A DNA stretch of 64,000 bases from Rhizobium sp. ZPR4 (GTDB lineage Bacteria; Pseudomonadota; Alphaproteobacteria; Rhizobiales; Rhizobiaceae): the NCBI RefSeq assembly GCF_040215725.1, contig NZ_CP157967.1:2480001-2544000 (forward strand), read 5' to 3'. The translations under genes were made by a program, and so were the position numbers. The notes under the pieces were generated by a model. The model was not told the DNA's origin and did not search any database. It saw nothing but the letters and a program-made list of their open reading frames with translations. Below, in pieces: positions 18,513 to 26,843 of the stretch (position 1 is the first letter of the stretch; each line of letters begins with the position of its first letter).

Positions 18513-18518
18513 GATCCC

Positions 18519-19421
18519 CTATCCTACATCGATCACGACGATCTCGGGCGGCACACCGAAGCGCACCGGCGCAATGGAGCAGCCGAGACCGCCGGAAACG
18601 ATGATATGGCGCTCTTCCTCCACCATATGGCCGTAGACATATCTGTCACCATAGCGCGAGGGCGAATAGGGCGACCAGCCGAAAATCCTGACCTGCCCAC
18701 CATGGGTGTGCCCCGACAGGGTGAGCGACACCCGTGACGGCACGGCGGGAAAGATATCGGGCTCATGGGCGAGAAGGATGACCGGCGCGTCGTCGCGGAC
18801 CTGTGCCAGCGTGCCGCCGAGATCGTCGAGCCCCCTCGTGAAGGGACGCTTCCATCGCATGCTCCGACGCAAGGCGAGTTGATCCTCGACACCCGCGAGC
18901 CAGAACCCCTGCCCGTCCTTTTCCAGACGCGCCGCGCGGTTGGAATAGACCTCGATGCCGACGGCCGACAACGCCCGATGGCTGAAGGTCGGTCCGTGGC
19001 CGGTTCTTTGTGCCGCGGAATCATGCCACCAGTCGTGATTGCCGATGATGGCGTGGACGCCGAGCGGCGCCTTCAGCTTCGCCAGCTCCGCCGCCCAGAT
19101 GCGATGATCGACGCGGGCAGTAATCAGATCCGTCCCCGAGGTATAATCGCCGAGCAGAATGATGATATCGCCGCCAAGCTCGTTGGCGCGGGCGCAGATC
19201 GAAGCAATACGCTCGCGGTTCATCCACGGCTCGCAGGCATGGAAGTCGGCAAGCGCGACAATCTTGAGCTTGAGCCCCGGCGCCCATCCCGGCGGGTTCA
19301 ACGCATAGCGGGTGACATTCAGACGAACGACCGGCTCATATCCGAGGGCATATCCCCCGAGAGCCATCAAACCGAAAACGCTGCCGCCGAAAAGCTTCAA
19401 AAAGGCACGACGGCCGAGCAT
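18519..19421 (-). CDS. Exported or membrane-anchored metallophosphoesterase (YkuE-like)
   Basis: The 300-residue calcineurin-like phosphoesterase carries all metal motifs: ADFHAC, GDYTSGTD, GNHDWWHD and GHTHGGQ. The N-terminus (MLGRRAFLKLFGGSVFG) has a twin-arginine-like pair followed by a hydrophobic segment, suggesting Tat export or membrane anchoring. Related YkuE/LpxG-type enzymes act at the membrane, but the substrate here is unknown. The start ATG directly abuts the ruvB stop codon, so it is very likely co-translated with ruvB. Confidence 0.9.
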   Translation of the reverse strand: MLGRRAFLKLFGGSVFGLMALGGYALGYEPVVRLNVTRYALNPPGWAPGLKLKIVALADFHACEPWMNRERIASICARANELGGDIIILLGDYTSGTDLITARVDHRIWAAELAKLKAPLGVHAIIGNHDWWHDSAAQRTGHGPTFSHRALSAVGIEVYSNRAARLEKDGQGFWLAGVEDQLALRRSMRWKRPFTRGLDDLGGTLAQVRDDAPVILLAHEPDIFPAVPSRVSLTLSGHTHGGQVRIFGWSPYSPSRYGDRYVYGHMVEEERHIIVSGGLGCSIAPVRFGVPPEIVVIDVG

Positions 19422-20462
19422 TCAATCTTCCTCCCGGAACAACCCGAACTGCGCGGCCTCCAGATCCTTGGGCGGCTGCATGCCGAGATGTTTCCAGGCA
19501 ATCGCGGTCAAAACACGGCCGCGCGGTGTGCGTTGGATGAAGCCCTGTTGGATCATATAGGGCTCGATAATGTCTTCGATCGCGTCCCGCGGCTCGGAAA
19601 GGCCGGCGGCAATGGTTTCGATGCCGACAGGCCCGCCACCGAAATTGACTGCAATCATATTCAGATAGCGCTTGTCGAGCTGGTCGAAGCCAACATTGTC
19701 GACGAGAAGGCGCGTCAGCGCCTCGTCGGCAACCTCTCGCGTCACGGCTTCCGCCTTCGCGACTTCGGCGAAATCGCGCACGCGGCGCAGCAGGCGGCCG
19801 GCAATGCGTGGCGTACCGCGGGCGCGGCGCGCAATTTCGCGCGCGCCCTCGTCGGTCATGCCGAGGCCCATCAGCCTCGCGCCGCGACGGACGATCAGTT
19901 CCAGCTCTTCGACCGTATAGAAACTTAAGCGAACCGGGATGCCGAAACGATCGCGCAGCGGCGTCGTCAGCAGGCCGAGGCGGGTCGTGGCGGCAACCAG
20001 CGTGAACTTGGCGAGATCGATCTTCACCGAACGGGCGGCAGGGCCTTCGCCGATGATGAGATCGAGCTGGAAATCCTCCATCGCCGGATAGAGGATTTCC
20101 TCGACGGCCGGGTTGAGGCGGTGAATTTCGTCGATGAAGAGCACGTCGCGCTCTTCGAGATTGGTCAGCAGCGCCGCAAGATCGCCCGCCTTGGCGATGA
20201 CGGGACCAGACGTGGAGCGGAAATTAACGCCGAGCTCCTTCGCCATGATCTGCGCCAGCGTCGTCTTGCCGAGGCCGGGCGGGCCGACAAACAGCACATG
20301 ATCCAGCGCCTCGCCGCGTCCCTTGGCCGCCTCGATGAAGATCTTCAGGTTGGCGCGCGCCTCCGCCTGGCCGGTAAATTCGTCCAGCGATTGCGGCCTG
20401 AGCGTCACATCGATGTCTTCGCCCCGCTTTTCCGGCGATATCAGACGTGCGGCTTCACTCAT
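19422..20462 (-). CDS. ruvB: Holliday junction branch-migration helicase RuvB
   Basis: RuvB is the AAA+ motor that, with RuvA, drives Holliday junction branch migration in recombination repair. The 346-residue protein has Walker [10 protein letters not shown] (about 60-68), Walker B with DEIHR, the sensor VAATTRLG, and a C-terminal winged-helix region with [15 protein letters not shown]. Length and motifs are typical. It follows ruvA across 153 bases on the minus strand; ruvC lies further upstream beyond a toxin-antitoxin pair. Confidence 0.97.
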   Translation of the reverse strand: MSEAARLISPEKRGEDIDVTLRPQSLDEFTGQAEARANLKIFIEAAKGRGEALDHVLFVGPPGLGKTTLAQIMAKELGVNFRSTSGPVIAKAGDLAALLTNLEERDVLFIDEIHRLNPAVEEILYPAMEDFQLDLIIGEGPAARSVKIDLAKFTLVAATTRLGLLTTPLRDRFGIPVRLSFYTVEELELIVRRGARLMGLGMTDEGAREIARRARGTPRIAGRLLRRVRDFAEVAKAEAVTREVADEALTRLLVDNVGFDQLDKRYLNMIAVNFGGGPVGIETIAAGLSEPRDAIEDIIEPYMIQQGFIQRTPRGRVLTAIAWKHLGMQPPKDLEAAQFGLFREED

Positions 20463-20615
20463 GTCAGAGGTTCCATTCCCGGTATGCGTTTTGCGGCTCC
20501 CACGCCAAAGGCGCTATCATATCCGCCGCATCAAAAATACTCTGTGACGAAGGAACATCGAAGCTCGATCTCTCGACTTTGCGACAATAGTAAGGATTGC
20601 GGAAGGTGCAAAGCC

Positions 20616-21230
20616 TCACCGCGAGAGTTCCTTCAAGCCCAGACGGATCAGCTTGGCGCTGTCGGCGCCCTCACCGGCCGCCTTCATCGCGGCGGCAACG
20701 GCATTGGCGGCCTGATCGCGGGAATAGCCGAGATTGGTAAGCGCCGAAACGGCATCGGCAACCGGCGCTGCGGCAACGCCTTCGCCGAGCTCCTGCTTGA
20801 GCCCGATATTGGCCGCATCACCGGCAAAGGCCGGCGCCTTGTTCTTGAGTTCCGTCACGATGCGCATGGCCACCTTCGGGCCGACACCCGGCGCCCGCGA
20901 AACGGCGGCGCGATCCTGCAAGGCGATCGCGTTGGCAAGCTCGGCCGGCGTCAGCGTCGACAGCAGCGCCAGCGCCACCTTCGCGCCCACACCCTGAACC
21001 GTCTGAACGATATTGAACCACTCACGTTCCAACGCCGTCATGAAGCCGAAGAGCCGGATCTGATCTTCACGGACATAGGTCTCGATGAAGAGAATGCAGG
21101 CCTCGCCGACGGAGCCGAGCTTCGACAGCGTCCGCGCCGAGCAATAAGCGACGTAGCAGACGCCATGCACATCCACGAGCACATAGTCTTCGCCGATCTC
21201 TTCGATTGTGCCTTTCAGCTTGCCGATCAT
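20616..21230 (-). CDS. ruvA: Holliday junction DNA-binding protein RuvA
   Basis: RuvA forms tetramers that hold the four-way junction and load RuvB. The 204-residue protein begins [21 protein letters not shown] (OB-fold). It has the two helix-hairpin-helix motifs in the middle ([14 protein letters not shown] and [16 protein letters not shown]) and a C-terminal RuvB-binding domain ending GLKELSR. The start lies 12 bases downstream of the VapC-like toxin stop, so it may be transcribed together with the toxin-antitoxin pair. Confidence 0.96.
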   Translation of the reverse strand: MIGKLKGTIEEIGEDYVLVDVHGVCYVAYCSARTLSKLGSVGEACILFIETYVREDQIRLFGFMTALEREWFNIVQTVQGVGAKVALALLSTLTPAELANAIALQDRAAVSRAPGVGPKVAMRIVTELKNKAPAFAGDAANIGLKQELGEGVAAAPVADAVSALTNLGYSRDQAANAVAAAMKAAGEGADSAKLIRLGLKELSR

Positions 21231-21242
21231 GGATGAGGTCCG

Positions 21243-21656
21243 TCAGGGATGGGTTTCGGGAGAGATGAGGTCGAGCGAAGGAAAGTAGGAGCGATAGCCC
21301 TTCGGATCGCGCGTCAATATGGAATAGCCACGCACAGCGGCGTGCGCGCCGATCAGAAAATCCGGAAGAATGCGCTCTCTCCCACCACCAGCCTGGCGAT
21401 AAACCCTGAAAGCCGCCGCTGCGGCGAAAGCCGCAGACCAAGGCAGGCTTTCACGGCGGAATTCGCTTCGCGGCAGCAGCTCGTCCACCTGATCCATGCT
21501 GCCATAACGCACCGAGAATTCCGCATAGATGATGGGGTTGATAACGACTGCTCCTCGCTTGAAAGCGGAGAACACCTGCCCGCTGGACCAATCGTGCCAA
21601 GCTGACCCGGATATCGCCAGATCAACCAGCACATTCGTGTCGACGATGGTGACCAT
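21243..21656 (-). CDS. VapC-type PIN-domain ribonuclease toxin
   Basis: The 137-residue protein has a PIN-domain layout: Asp6 in VDTNVLVD, a Glu in YAEFSVRY near residue 46, and an Asp in PDFLIGAHA near 99. These acidic residues would bind the metal that cleaves RNA in VapC toxins. The C-terminus has TRDPKGY, usual in this family. It starts 2 bases after the antitoxin stop. Together they form a type II toxin-antitoxin pair placed between ruvC and ruvA. The RNA target is unknown. Confidence 0.9.
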   Translation of the reverse strand: MVTIVDTNVLVDLAISGSAWHDWSSGQVFSAFKRGAVVINPIIYAEFSVRYGSMDQVDELLPRSEFRRESLPWSAAFAAAAAFRVYRQAGGGRERILPDFLIGAHAAVRGYSILTRDPKGYRSYFPSLDLISPETHP

Positions 21657-21658
21657 GA

Positions 21659-21910
21659 TTACCGGTCACGCGTCATCGACATCAGCGCTTCGGCGTCGAT
21701 ATCCTGATCGCCGGTGCCTTCCAGGCGTTTGAGCGTGGCCATGAACCGATCGAGCCGCTGCCGATCCTCGATGTCCCGCTTGCCGTTCTTGGGCGAAACC
21801 ATCAGCTTTCCATCCTCGATGGAAAATATGACCTCGCTGTTGAGCTCTATGCCAGCCAACTCGCGCAGATCGCGGGGGATGGTCACTTGCCCTTTGGATG
21901 TCACGCGCAT
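21659..21910 (-). CDS. VapB-type antitoxin with AbrB/MazE DNA-binding fold
   Basis: The 83-residue protein starts MRVTSKGQVTIPRDLRELAG, the signature of SpoVT-AbrB swapped-hairpin DNA-binding domains. A C-terminal tail (about 45-83) would wrap the PIN toxin. Antitoxins of this type usually repress their own operon. The gap of 60 bases to ruvC contains a promoter-like sequence, fitting an autonomous cassette. Confidence 0.9.
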   Translation of the reverse strand: MRVTSKGQVTIPRDLRELAGIELNSEVIFSIEDGKLMVSPKNGKRDIEDRQRLDRFMATLKRLEGTGDQDIDAEALMSMTRDR

Positions 21911-21934
21911 TCTTACTCTCCAAACTTGAAGTAA

Positions 21935-21963
21935 GAATTATCATTACCACAAGAACAAGTCAA
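21935..21963 (-). promoter_or_regulatory. Promoter-like element before the toxin-antitoxin pair
   Basis: On the minus strand TTGACT (21963-21958) is followed by an AT-rich -10-like stretch (GATAATTC around 21942-21935), about 25 bases upstream of the antitoxin start. Flanking ACTTG (21924-21928) and CAAGT (21956-21960) are inverted and could form an operator. The -10 match is imperfect. Confidence 0.4.
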
Positions 21964-21970
21964 GAACAAA

Positions 21971-22483
21971 CTATCCGGCCAGTGCTGCTTGACGCAACCG
22001 GCTGGCGCCGCGGTTATGGGCATGGCATATGGCGATGGCGAGCGCGTCGGCGGCGTCACTGCCCTTGAACTCGACCTTGGGCATCAGGATCTTCAGCATC
22101 ATGTGGATCTGCTGCTTTTCGCCGTGGCCGACGCCGATGACAGCCTTCTTGACCGCATTCGGCGCATATTCCGACACCGGCAGGCCGGCGCGTGCCGGAA
22201 CCAGCATGACAACGCCACGCGCCTGTCCGAGCTTCAGGGTTGCCACCGCATCCTTGTTGACGAAGGTCTGCTCGACGGCAGCCTCATCGGGCTGATAGCT
22301 GTGTACGACCTCGGCAAGCCCGTCATGTAGCTGGCAGAGACGGGATGCGAGATCCATGTCGCCATCCGACGTCACGGTTCCCGATGCGACGAAACGCAGG
22401 GAGTTGCCAAGCGTATCGATGATACCCCAACCGGTGCGGCGCAGGCCCGGATCGATGCCGATGATGCGAATCGTATTCTGCAT
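21971..22483 (-). CDS. ruvC: Holliday junction resolvase RuvC
   Basis: RuvC cleaves Holliday junctions after RuvAB migration. The 170-residue protein begins with [14 protein letters not shown], where Asp11 is the first catalytic acid. It also has Glu in EEQTF-like [12 protein letters not shown] and the C-terminal acids in [17 protein letters not shown]. Length is normal. It is the first gene of the minus-strand ruv run, with a LexA-like box 44 bases upstream of its ATG. The two genes that follow are an antitoxin and a toxin rather than ruvA. Confidence 0.97.
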   Translation of the reverse strand: MQNTIRIIGIDPGLRRTGWGIIDTLGNSLRFVASGTVTSDGDMDLASRLCQLHDGLAEVVHSYQPDEAAVEQTFVNKDAVATLKLGQARGVVMLVPARAGLPVSEYAPNAVKKAVIGVGHGEKQQIHMMLKILMPKVEFKGSDAADALAIAICHAHNRGASRLRQAALAG

Positions 22484-22526
22484 AAGCCAACCTATCTTTC
22501 AGGCCTGACATGTGCCAGCAAAATGT

Positions 22527-22541
22527 GAACAAAACAAAAAC
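22527..22541 (-). promoter_or_regulatory. LexA-like SOS box upstream of ruvC
   Basis: The plus strand reads GAACAAAACAAAAAC, that is GAAC-N7-AAAC. On the ruvC strand this is GTTT-N7-GTTC. The alphaproteobacterial LexA consensus is GTTC-N7-GTTC, so there is one mismatch. It is 44 bases before the ruvC ATG, a normal place for an operator. Confidence 0.5.
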
Positions 22542-22673
22542 AAGACACAGAATGGATCGCTGGAGGCGCGCTGAAAACGTCGTGACGAAATTGCGGCGGT
22601 AGGGTTTGGAATAGGCGCGCAGCGCTCCTACATGTGGGAGCAACCCTCCCTTCAACCACGCAGGTTTCTTGCC

Positions 22674-23672
22674 ATGGTTCCCTTTTCCATCCTTGACCTT
22701 TCGCCCGTTGCCGAAGGCAGCACCATCCGCCAGTCCTTCGACAGTTCGAAGCGCATGGCACAGAAAGCGGAAGAGCTTGGCTACAACAGGTTCTGGCTTG
22801 CCGAACATCACGGCATGCCGGGCGTTGCCAGTGCAGCGACATCGGTCGTCATCGGCCATATCGGCGCCGCAACCTCGCGCATCCGCATTGGATCGGGTGG
22901 CGTCATGCTGCCGAACCATTCGCCGCTTGTCATTGCCGAGCAGTTCGGCACGCTGGAAGCCTTGTTTCCCGGCCGCGTCGATCTCGGCCTCGGCCGCGCG
23001 CCCGGCACGGACATGCGCACCGCGCAGGCCCTACGCCGCAATATCGAAGCCGGCGCGCAAAACTTTCCGCAGGATATCGTCGAGCTACAGCATCTCTTCA
23101 GCCCCGCCGACGAGGGTCAGATCATCCTCGCAGTTCCGGGCCATGGCGCCAATGTGCCGATCTGGTTGCTCGGCTCCAGCCTCTACAGCGCCCATCTCGC
23201 CGCCATGCTAGGCCTGCCCTATGCCTTCGCTTCGCATTTCGCGCCGGAAGCTTTGATGGATGCGATTGCCATCTACCGCGAACGCTTCACGCCTTCGGCC
23301 ACACTCGATAAGCCCCATGTCATGGTCGGCGTCATGGGAGCGGTCGCGGAGACAGATGAAGAGGCGCAATATCACTTCACCTCGGCACAGCAGCAATTCG
23401 TCAATCTCCGCCGCAACGTGCGCGGCGCCTTCCCTCGCCCGCGCAGCGACATGGACGATTTCTGGACGCCGATGGAAAAGTTGAATGTGGAAAATACGCT
23501 GCGCTACGCCGTGGTCGGCTCGCCGGCGACGGCGGAGGCGAAGCTTTCGCAATTCATCAAGGATACCGAGGCCGATGAAGTCATCATTTCCATGCCGATC
23601 CACGATATCGAGGCACGACTGAAGTCGGTGGAACTTTTCGCGACGCTTCCAAGCTTCAAGAAAGTCTCCTGA
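22674..23672 (+). CDS. Luciferase-like (LLM class) flavin-dependent monooxygenase
   Basis: The 332-residue protein has the N-terminal LLM pattern [26 protein letters not shown], then [58 protein letters not shown]. These mark the group 1 bacterial luciferase family (YhbW/MsnO8-like). Such enzymes use reduced FMN to oxidise small molecules, but the substrate cannot be inferred. The start at 22674 (MVPFSILD) fits the family; the frame is open 14 codons further upstream. It is divergent from ruvC and ends at an inverted repeat shared with the DoxX gene. Confidence 0.9.
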   Translation: MVPFSILDLSPVAEGSTIRQSFDSSKRMAQKAEELGYNRFWLAEHHGMPGVASAATSVVIGHIGAATSRIRIGSGGVMLPNHSPLVIAEQFGTLEALFPGRVDLGLGRAPGTDMRTAQALRRNIEAGAQNFPQDIVELQHLFSPADEGQIILAVPGHGANVPIWLLGSSLYSAHLAAMLGLPYAFASHFAPEALMDAIAIYRERFTPSATLDKPHVMVGVMGAVAETDEEAQYHFTSAQQQFVNLRRNVRGAFPRPRSDMDDFWTPMEKLNVENTLRYAVVGSPATAEAKLSQFIKDTEADEVIISMPIHDIEARLKSVELFATLPSFKKVS

Positions 23673-23695
23673 TTTTCAAGAGCGGGCAGTCTATG

Positions 23696-23727
23696 CGGTG
23701 AGCCGATCAGGTATATGCGGCTCACCG
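23696..23727. terminator. Inverted repeat between LLM gene and doxX-like gene (possible terminator)
   Basis: The 10-bp arms CGGTGAGCCG (23696-23705) and CGGCTCACCG (23718-23727) flank a 12-base loop between two convergent stops. There is no clear T-run, so termination is likely but not certain. Confidence 0.5.
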
Positions 23728-23741
23728 AACGGCCGAGGAGC

Positions 23742-24179
23742 TCATGCCACCAGCCTCGTGTTCCAGTGACGCCGGATGAGCATGTCGAGCGACAGCTTGC
23801 CGGCGCCAGCCACGATGAGGGCGAACATGCCGCCCGCGATCGCCAAATCCTTTTCGAAATGTAGCAATTCGTTATGGCTGGCGAAGTTGGTGTGAAAGAG
23901 CAGCGCTGTCAGCACGCAGAACAGGCCGAGGCCAAACGCCGCCAGGCGTGTCATCAGCCCGAATGCAATAGCAAGGCCGGCGCCAAGCTGCAGCACGATG
24001 GTGGCAATCGCAATGGGGGCGGAGACACCGAGCCGGGCCATCGCCTCCAATGCAGTGCCGAGATTGCTGGCAAGTTCGATACCCTCCTCCAGGAAGAGCA
24101 GCGACAGCAGCACGCGACCGAACAGCAGTGCCATGTCGGCCATATTCACAAGAACAATGCTTTCCTCTTCGAATTCCAT
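23742..24179 (-). CDS. DoxX-family inner-membrane protein
   Basis: The 145-residue protein has four hydrophobic segments (about 15-33, 48-68, 74-94 and 105-125). It has the DoxX features GRVLLSLLFLEEGIEL, FGLMTRLAAFGL and NELLHFEKDLAIAGGMFAL. DoxX proteins are small quinone-linked or thiosulfate-related membrane proteins, several tied to oxidative-stress systems. The start at 24179 has AAGGAGA 9 bases upstream; a longer frame to 24239 lacks support. It is the last gene of a minus-strand run after the exported MBL and TPR genes. Confidence 0.88.
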   Translation of the reverse strand: MEFEEESIVLVNMADMALLFGRVLLSLLFLEEGIELASNLGTALEAMARLGVSAPIAIATIVLQLGAGLAIAFGLMTRLAAFGLGLFCVLTALLFHTNFASHNELLHFEKDLAIAGGMFALIVAGAGKLSLDMLIRRHWNTRLVA

Positions 24180-24283
24180 GGCTTGTCTCCTTCCCGTCGA
24201 TATCCGCGCAGTTTCCGATCCTGCCCGGCGGCATCCCACGACTTGGTCGCGTGGAATGCCGCCGACTCCGTAGAGGCTGCGGA

Positions 24284-24745
24284 CTAGTTGGTTCCCTTGG
24301 CGGTGATCGCCTTGGTGAGATCTTCAAGCTCTTCGCATCCCGCCGGGCAAAGCTTGGTCAGCGTCGCAAGCTGCTCGCGGGCCTTGGGCATATCGCCGGT
24401 CTCGACATAGAGTTCGCCGAGATATTCATGCGCGCCCTTGTGATCCGGCTGCAGTTCGAGCGCCTTGGTGTAGTAGGTCAGCGACGTCTTGAAATCGCCG
24501 GTCTTGCGCAGGGTGAAGCCCATCAGATTGTAGACATCGGCCTGCTGGTGTTCCTCGGCGATGTCCCGAAGTTCCGCGAGCGCGCCGGCATAATCCTTCG
24601 CGTCGATCTTGGCGCGCACCGAAGTGAGATCAGGCGCATCGGTCGACTCCATATTGTCGACGGCGAAGGCAAGGCCTGCCGTGGCAGCAGGGAGGATGGC
24701 AACGGCGCAAAGGCCGGCGATCCCGAAAATGGCATGTCTAAACAT
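24284..24745 (-). CDS. Exported TPR-repeat protein
   Basis: The 153-residue protein has a signal peptide (MFRHAIFGIAGLCAVAILPAA) and three TPR-like repeats. The first begins VRAKIDAKDYAGALAELRDIA, the next ADVYNLMGFTLRKTGDF, and the third GAHEYLGELYVETGDMPKA. A C-terminal pair of Cys (LCPAGCEEL) may form a disulfide or bind metal. The start at 24745 has AGGAG 10 bases upstream. It lies 25 bases after the MBL gene stop. A scaffold role for the MBL protein is inferred from co-operon placement. Confidence 0.87.
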   Translation of the reverse strand: MFRHAIFGIAGLCAVAILPAATAGLAFAVDNMESTDAPDLTSVRAKIDAKDYAGALAELRDIAEEHQQADVYNLMGFTLRKTGDFKTSLTYYTKALELQPDHKGAHEYLGELYVETGDMPKAREQLATLTKLCPAGCEELEDLTKAITAKGTN

Positions 24746-24770
24746 AGTATTTGCTCCTGTTTTTGGCCGC

Positions 24771-25745
24771 TCAGGCCTGGATGGTGGGGGTGAAGCCGTA
24801 GGCATTGCCGTCCTTGACGAAGGTGCCAGAGCCAGGAAATGGGAAATGCGAGCCGCAGATCCTGATCTTGTCGGCAATGACGCGATCGATAAGCCTGCGG
24901 CGGGTGACGACAGCCATCGGGCCGTCCTGGTCGTAGGCGCCTTCCCATTCGGGATGGGGTGCCAGCAGCGCCGGCACATACATGATGTCGGCCGAAACCA
25001 TCAGCTGCTCGCTGCCGCCATCGATGAGAAAGACGGAATGACCGGGCGTATGACCGTAAGCGGCCAACATGTGCACGCCAGGCGCCACTTCGGCATTATC
25101 CTCGACCAGCTTCCAGTTCTTCCATGTCGGGAAGACGGAAGCGATGCGCCGGCCGGCTTCCTTGCGGCCCTCCGCCAGCTTGTCGACACGGCCAGGGTCG
25201 GTCCACCAATTGTATTCGGCCGCGTTGACGATCAGCTCGGCATTCGGAAAGACCGCCGCATTCGTTCCCTTTTCCATCAGGCCCCAGACGTGGTCCGGAT
25301 GGAAATGCGAAATCATGATCGTATCGATCTTCTTGTAGTCGATGCCGGCGGCCGCCATGTTGGCCGGCAGATGCGTGGCATTGGTCTGCCATTGCCCGAC
25401 ACCCGAGCCGGCATCCATCATGATCTTCCGCCCGCCGATGTCGAGAACGACGACGGTCAGCGGAATGGGCATGAAATCCGTCGTCAGGCCGGCCTTGGAG
25501 AGCGCTTCCTTGGTGTCTTCAACGGAAGCATTCTTGATGAAGGCCGGATCGTGCGGCTTGCGCCAGATGCCGTCATAAATGGCCGTAACCTCGATCGAAC
25601 CGACCTTGTACTTGTAGAAGCCGACCGTCGGCTCCAGCGGCGTTGCAGCAAAGGCTTGCGGGATGAATTCGAGCTTCGACGACAGCCCGAAGGCTGCCGC
25701 AGCTGCGGCCGTGCCGAGAACGGCGCGGCGGGTCATATCAAACAT
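24771..25745 (-). CDS. Tat-exported metallo-beta-lactamase-fold hydrolase
   Basis: The 324-residue protein begins with a twin-arginine signal (MTRRAVLGTAAAAAAFG) and has a complete MBL metal site. HFHPDH is at 147-152, with the later metal ligands in YGHTPGHS, SADI and the final HFPFPGSG. This resembles the quorum-lactonase/RNase-like MBL family, here with a Tat signal so it should act in the periplasm. Its reaction is unknown. GGAG lies 8 bases upstream of the ATG. A promoter-like element (25822-25849) shared with the divergent sigma factor gene lies about 77 bases upstream, so sigma-factor control is inferred. Confidence 0.92.
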   Translation of the reverse strand: MFDMTRRAVLGTAAAAAAFGLSSKLEFIPQAFAATPLEPTVGFYKYKVGSIEVTAIYDGIWRKPHDPAFIKNASVEDTKEALSKAGLTTDFMPIPLTVVVLDIGGRKIMMDAGSGVGQWQTNATHLPANMAAAGIDYKKIDTIMISHFHPDHVWGLMEKGTNAAVFPNAELIVNAAEYNWWTDPGRVDKLAEGRKEAGRRIASVFPTWKNWKLVEDNAEVAPGVHMLAAYGHTPGHSVFLIDGGSEQLMVSADIMYVPALLAPHPEWEGAYDQDGPMAVVTRRRLIDRVIADKIRICGSHFPFPGSGTFVKDGNAYGFTPTIQA

Positions 25746-25821
25746 CGCAATATCTCCTCAGGGTTATGGCTTTCGAGCCAAGCAGGGGACGCTTCAGATC
25801 GCGGCCGTCCACTGAGGAAGA

Positions 25822-25849
25822 AGATCGATGGTGAAGGACCCTTATTCCC
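25822..25849 (-). promoter_or_regulatory. ECF-type promoter of the MBL-TPR-DoxX run
   Basis: On the minus strand the sequence reads GGGAATAA, 14 bases, then CGATCT (25849 to 25822). The same two blocks with the same 14-base spacing occur on the plus strand at 25970-25997 before the sigma factor gene. The -35 block resembles ECF promoters with a GGAAT core. Expected transcript start is near 25815, about 70 bases before the MBL ATG. Confidence 0.7.
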
Positions 25850-25969
25850 CCCACGCTAAGAATTCTTACAAGCCATTGAGATATATGAAGTTATTTTTAT
25901 GCAGACCCATCGACCCGACGTGGCGGCAGGCGTCCGCATTCGGTATCTCAGATTTTTTTGCATCCGATC

Positions 25970-25997
25970 GGGAATAAAACCCACGCGAGCGCGATCT
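25970..25997 (+). promoter_or_regulatory. ECF-type promoter of the sigma/anti-sigma operon
   Basis: GGGAATAA (25970-25977), a 14-base spacer, then CGATCT (25992-25997). It is identical in both boxes and in spacing to the element facing the MBL gene, while the spacers differ in sequence. This suggests the sigma factor reads both promoters, including its own. The remaining part of the 324-base gap (25746-26069) shows no gene. Confidence 0.7.
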
Positions 25998-26069
25998 AGC
26001 ATCTCAGGTAACATTGCAAGCACCGTATGCGAGGCTTACAGTCGGCATCGGCGTTTTGCGGGGATCATG

Positions 26070-26843
26070 ATGACAGACGCCCGATTTATGACTTCGATAA
26101 CGCTTGGCGACGAGTTCCCGATCTGGAGCTGGCGCCCGCCGCAAGACACCGCGATTGGCAAGCTGGGGTGGCTTCTAGGCCGCCTGCGCGCTTTCCTTGC
26201 GGGACCGAAAACGATCAAACACACCGTCCTTACGGCGATGGCAGAACCATCGTCGCATGCCGCTCCTTCGCAGCGCGCGATCTCATCCCCCGATGAGACC
26301 ATGCGACGCTTCCAGCGCACGATCATCCCGCATCTGGACGCCGCGTATAATTTCGCGCGCTTTCTCAGCCGCGATGCCGATGCTGCCCAGGATATCGTGC
26401 AGGAGGCATATCTGCGTGCCTATCGCGGCTTTGGCGGCTTTCGCGATGGCGATGCCCGCGCCTGGACCTTCACCATCGTCCGCAACTGCTATCATGCCTG
26501 GCTGCAGGAGGGCCGGCGCAAGACCCGTTACGAGCAGCCGATGACCGACGAAAGGGATTCGGACGAAGGCTCGCCTTCCACCGATCCCGCTTCTGAAGAC
26601 GACACACCGGAAGCAGCCTTCATCCGCAAGTCGGAAACACAGCGGGTGCGCGAGGTCATCAACCAGCTGCCCGATGCCATGCGCGAAGTCCTGGTCCTGC
26701 GCGAACTCGAGGATCTCTCCTACAAGGAAATCGCCGAGATCATCGACGCGCCGATCGGCACTGTCATGTCACGCCTTGCCCGCGCCCGCCGTGATTTCGG
26801 CGAGATCTGGCGCAGCCTCGAAGGACGGGAGGCGACACGATGA
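26070..26843 (+). CDS. ECF-type RNA polymerase sigma factor
   Basis: The C-terminal 180 residues form an ECF sigma factor. Region 2 runs FARFLSRDADAAQDIVQEAYLRAYRGF with the ARAWTFTIVRN tail; region 4 is LPDAMREVLVLRELEDLSYKEIAEIID with APIGTVMSRLARAR. The start is uncertain. ATG at 26070 has GGGGA 5 bases upstream and lies about 65 bases after the predicted transcript start, but gives a 57-residue N-terminal extension before MAEPSSHAAP. ATG at 26238 gives a typical 201-residue ECF with a weak ribosome-binding site. It overlaps the anti-sigma gene by ATGA. It is likely to transcribe itself and the divergent MBL operon. Confidence 0.9.
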   Translation: MTDARFMTSITLGDEFPIWSWRPPQDTAIGKLGWLLGRLRAFLAGPKTIKHTVLTAMAEPSSHAAPSQRAISSPDETMRRFQRTIIPHLDAAYNFARFLSRDADAAQDIVQEAYLRAYRGFGGFRDGDARAWTFTIVRNCYHAWLQEGRRKTRYEQPMTDERDSDEGSPSTDPASEDDTPEAAFIRKSETQRVREVINQLPDAMREVLVLRELEDLSYKEIAEIIDAPIGTVMSRLARARRDFGEIWRSLEGREATR

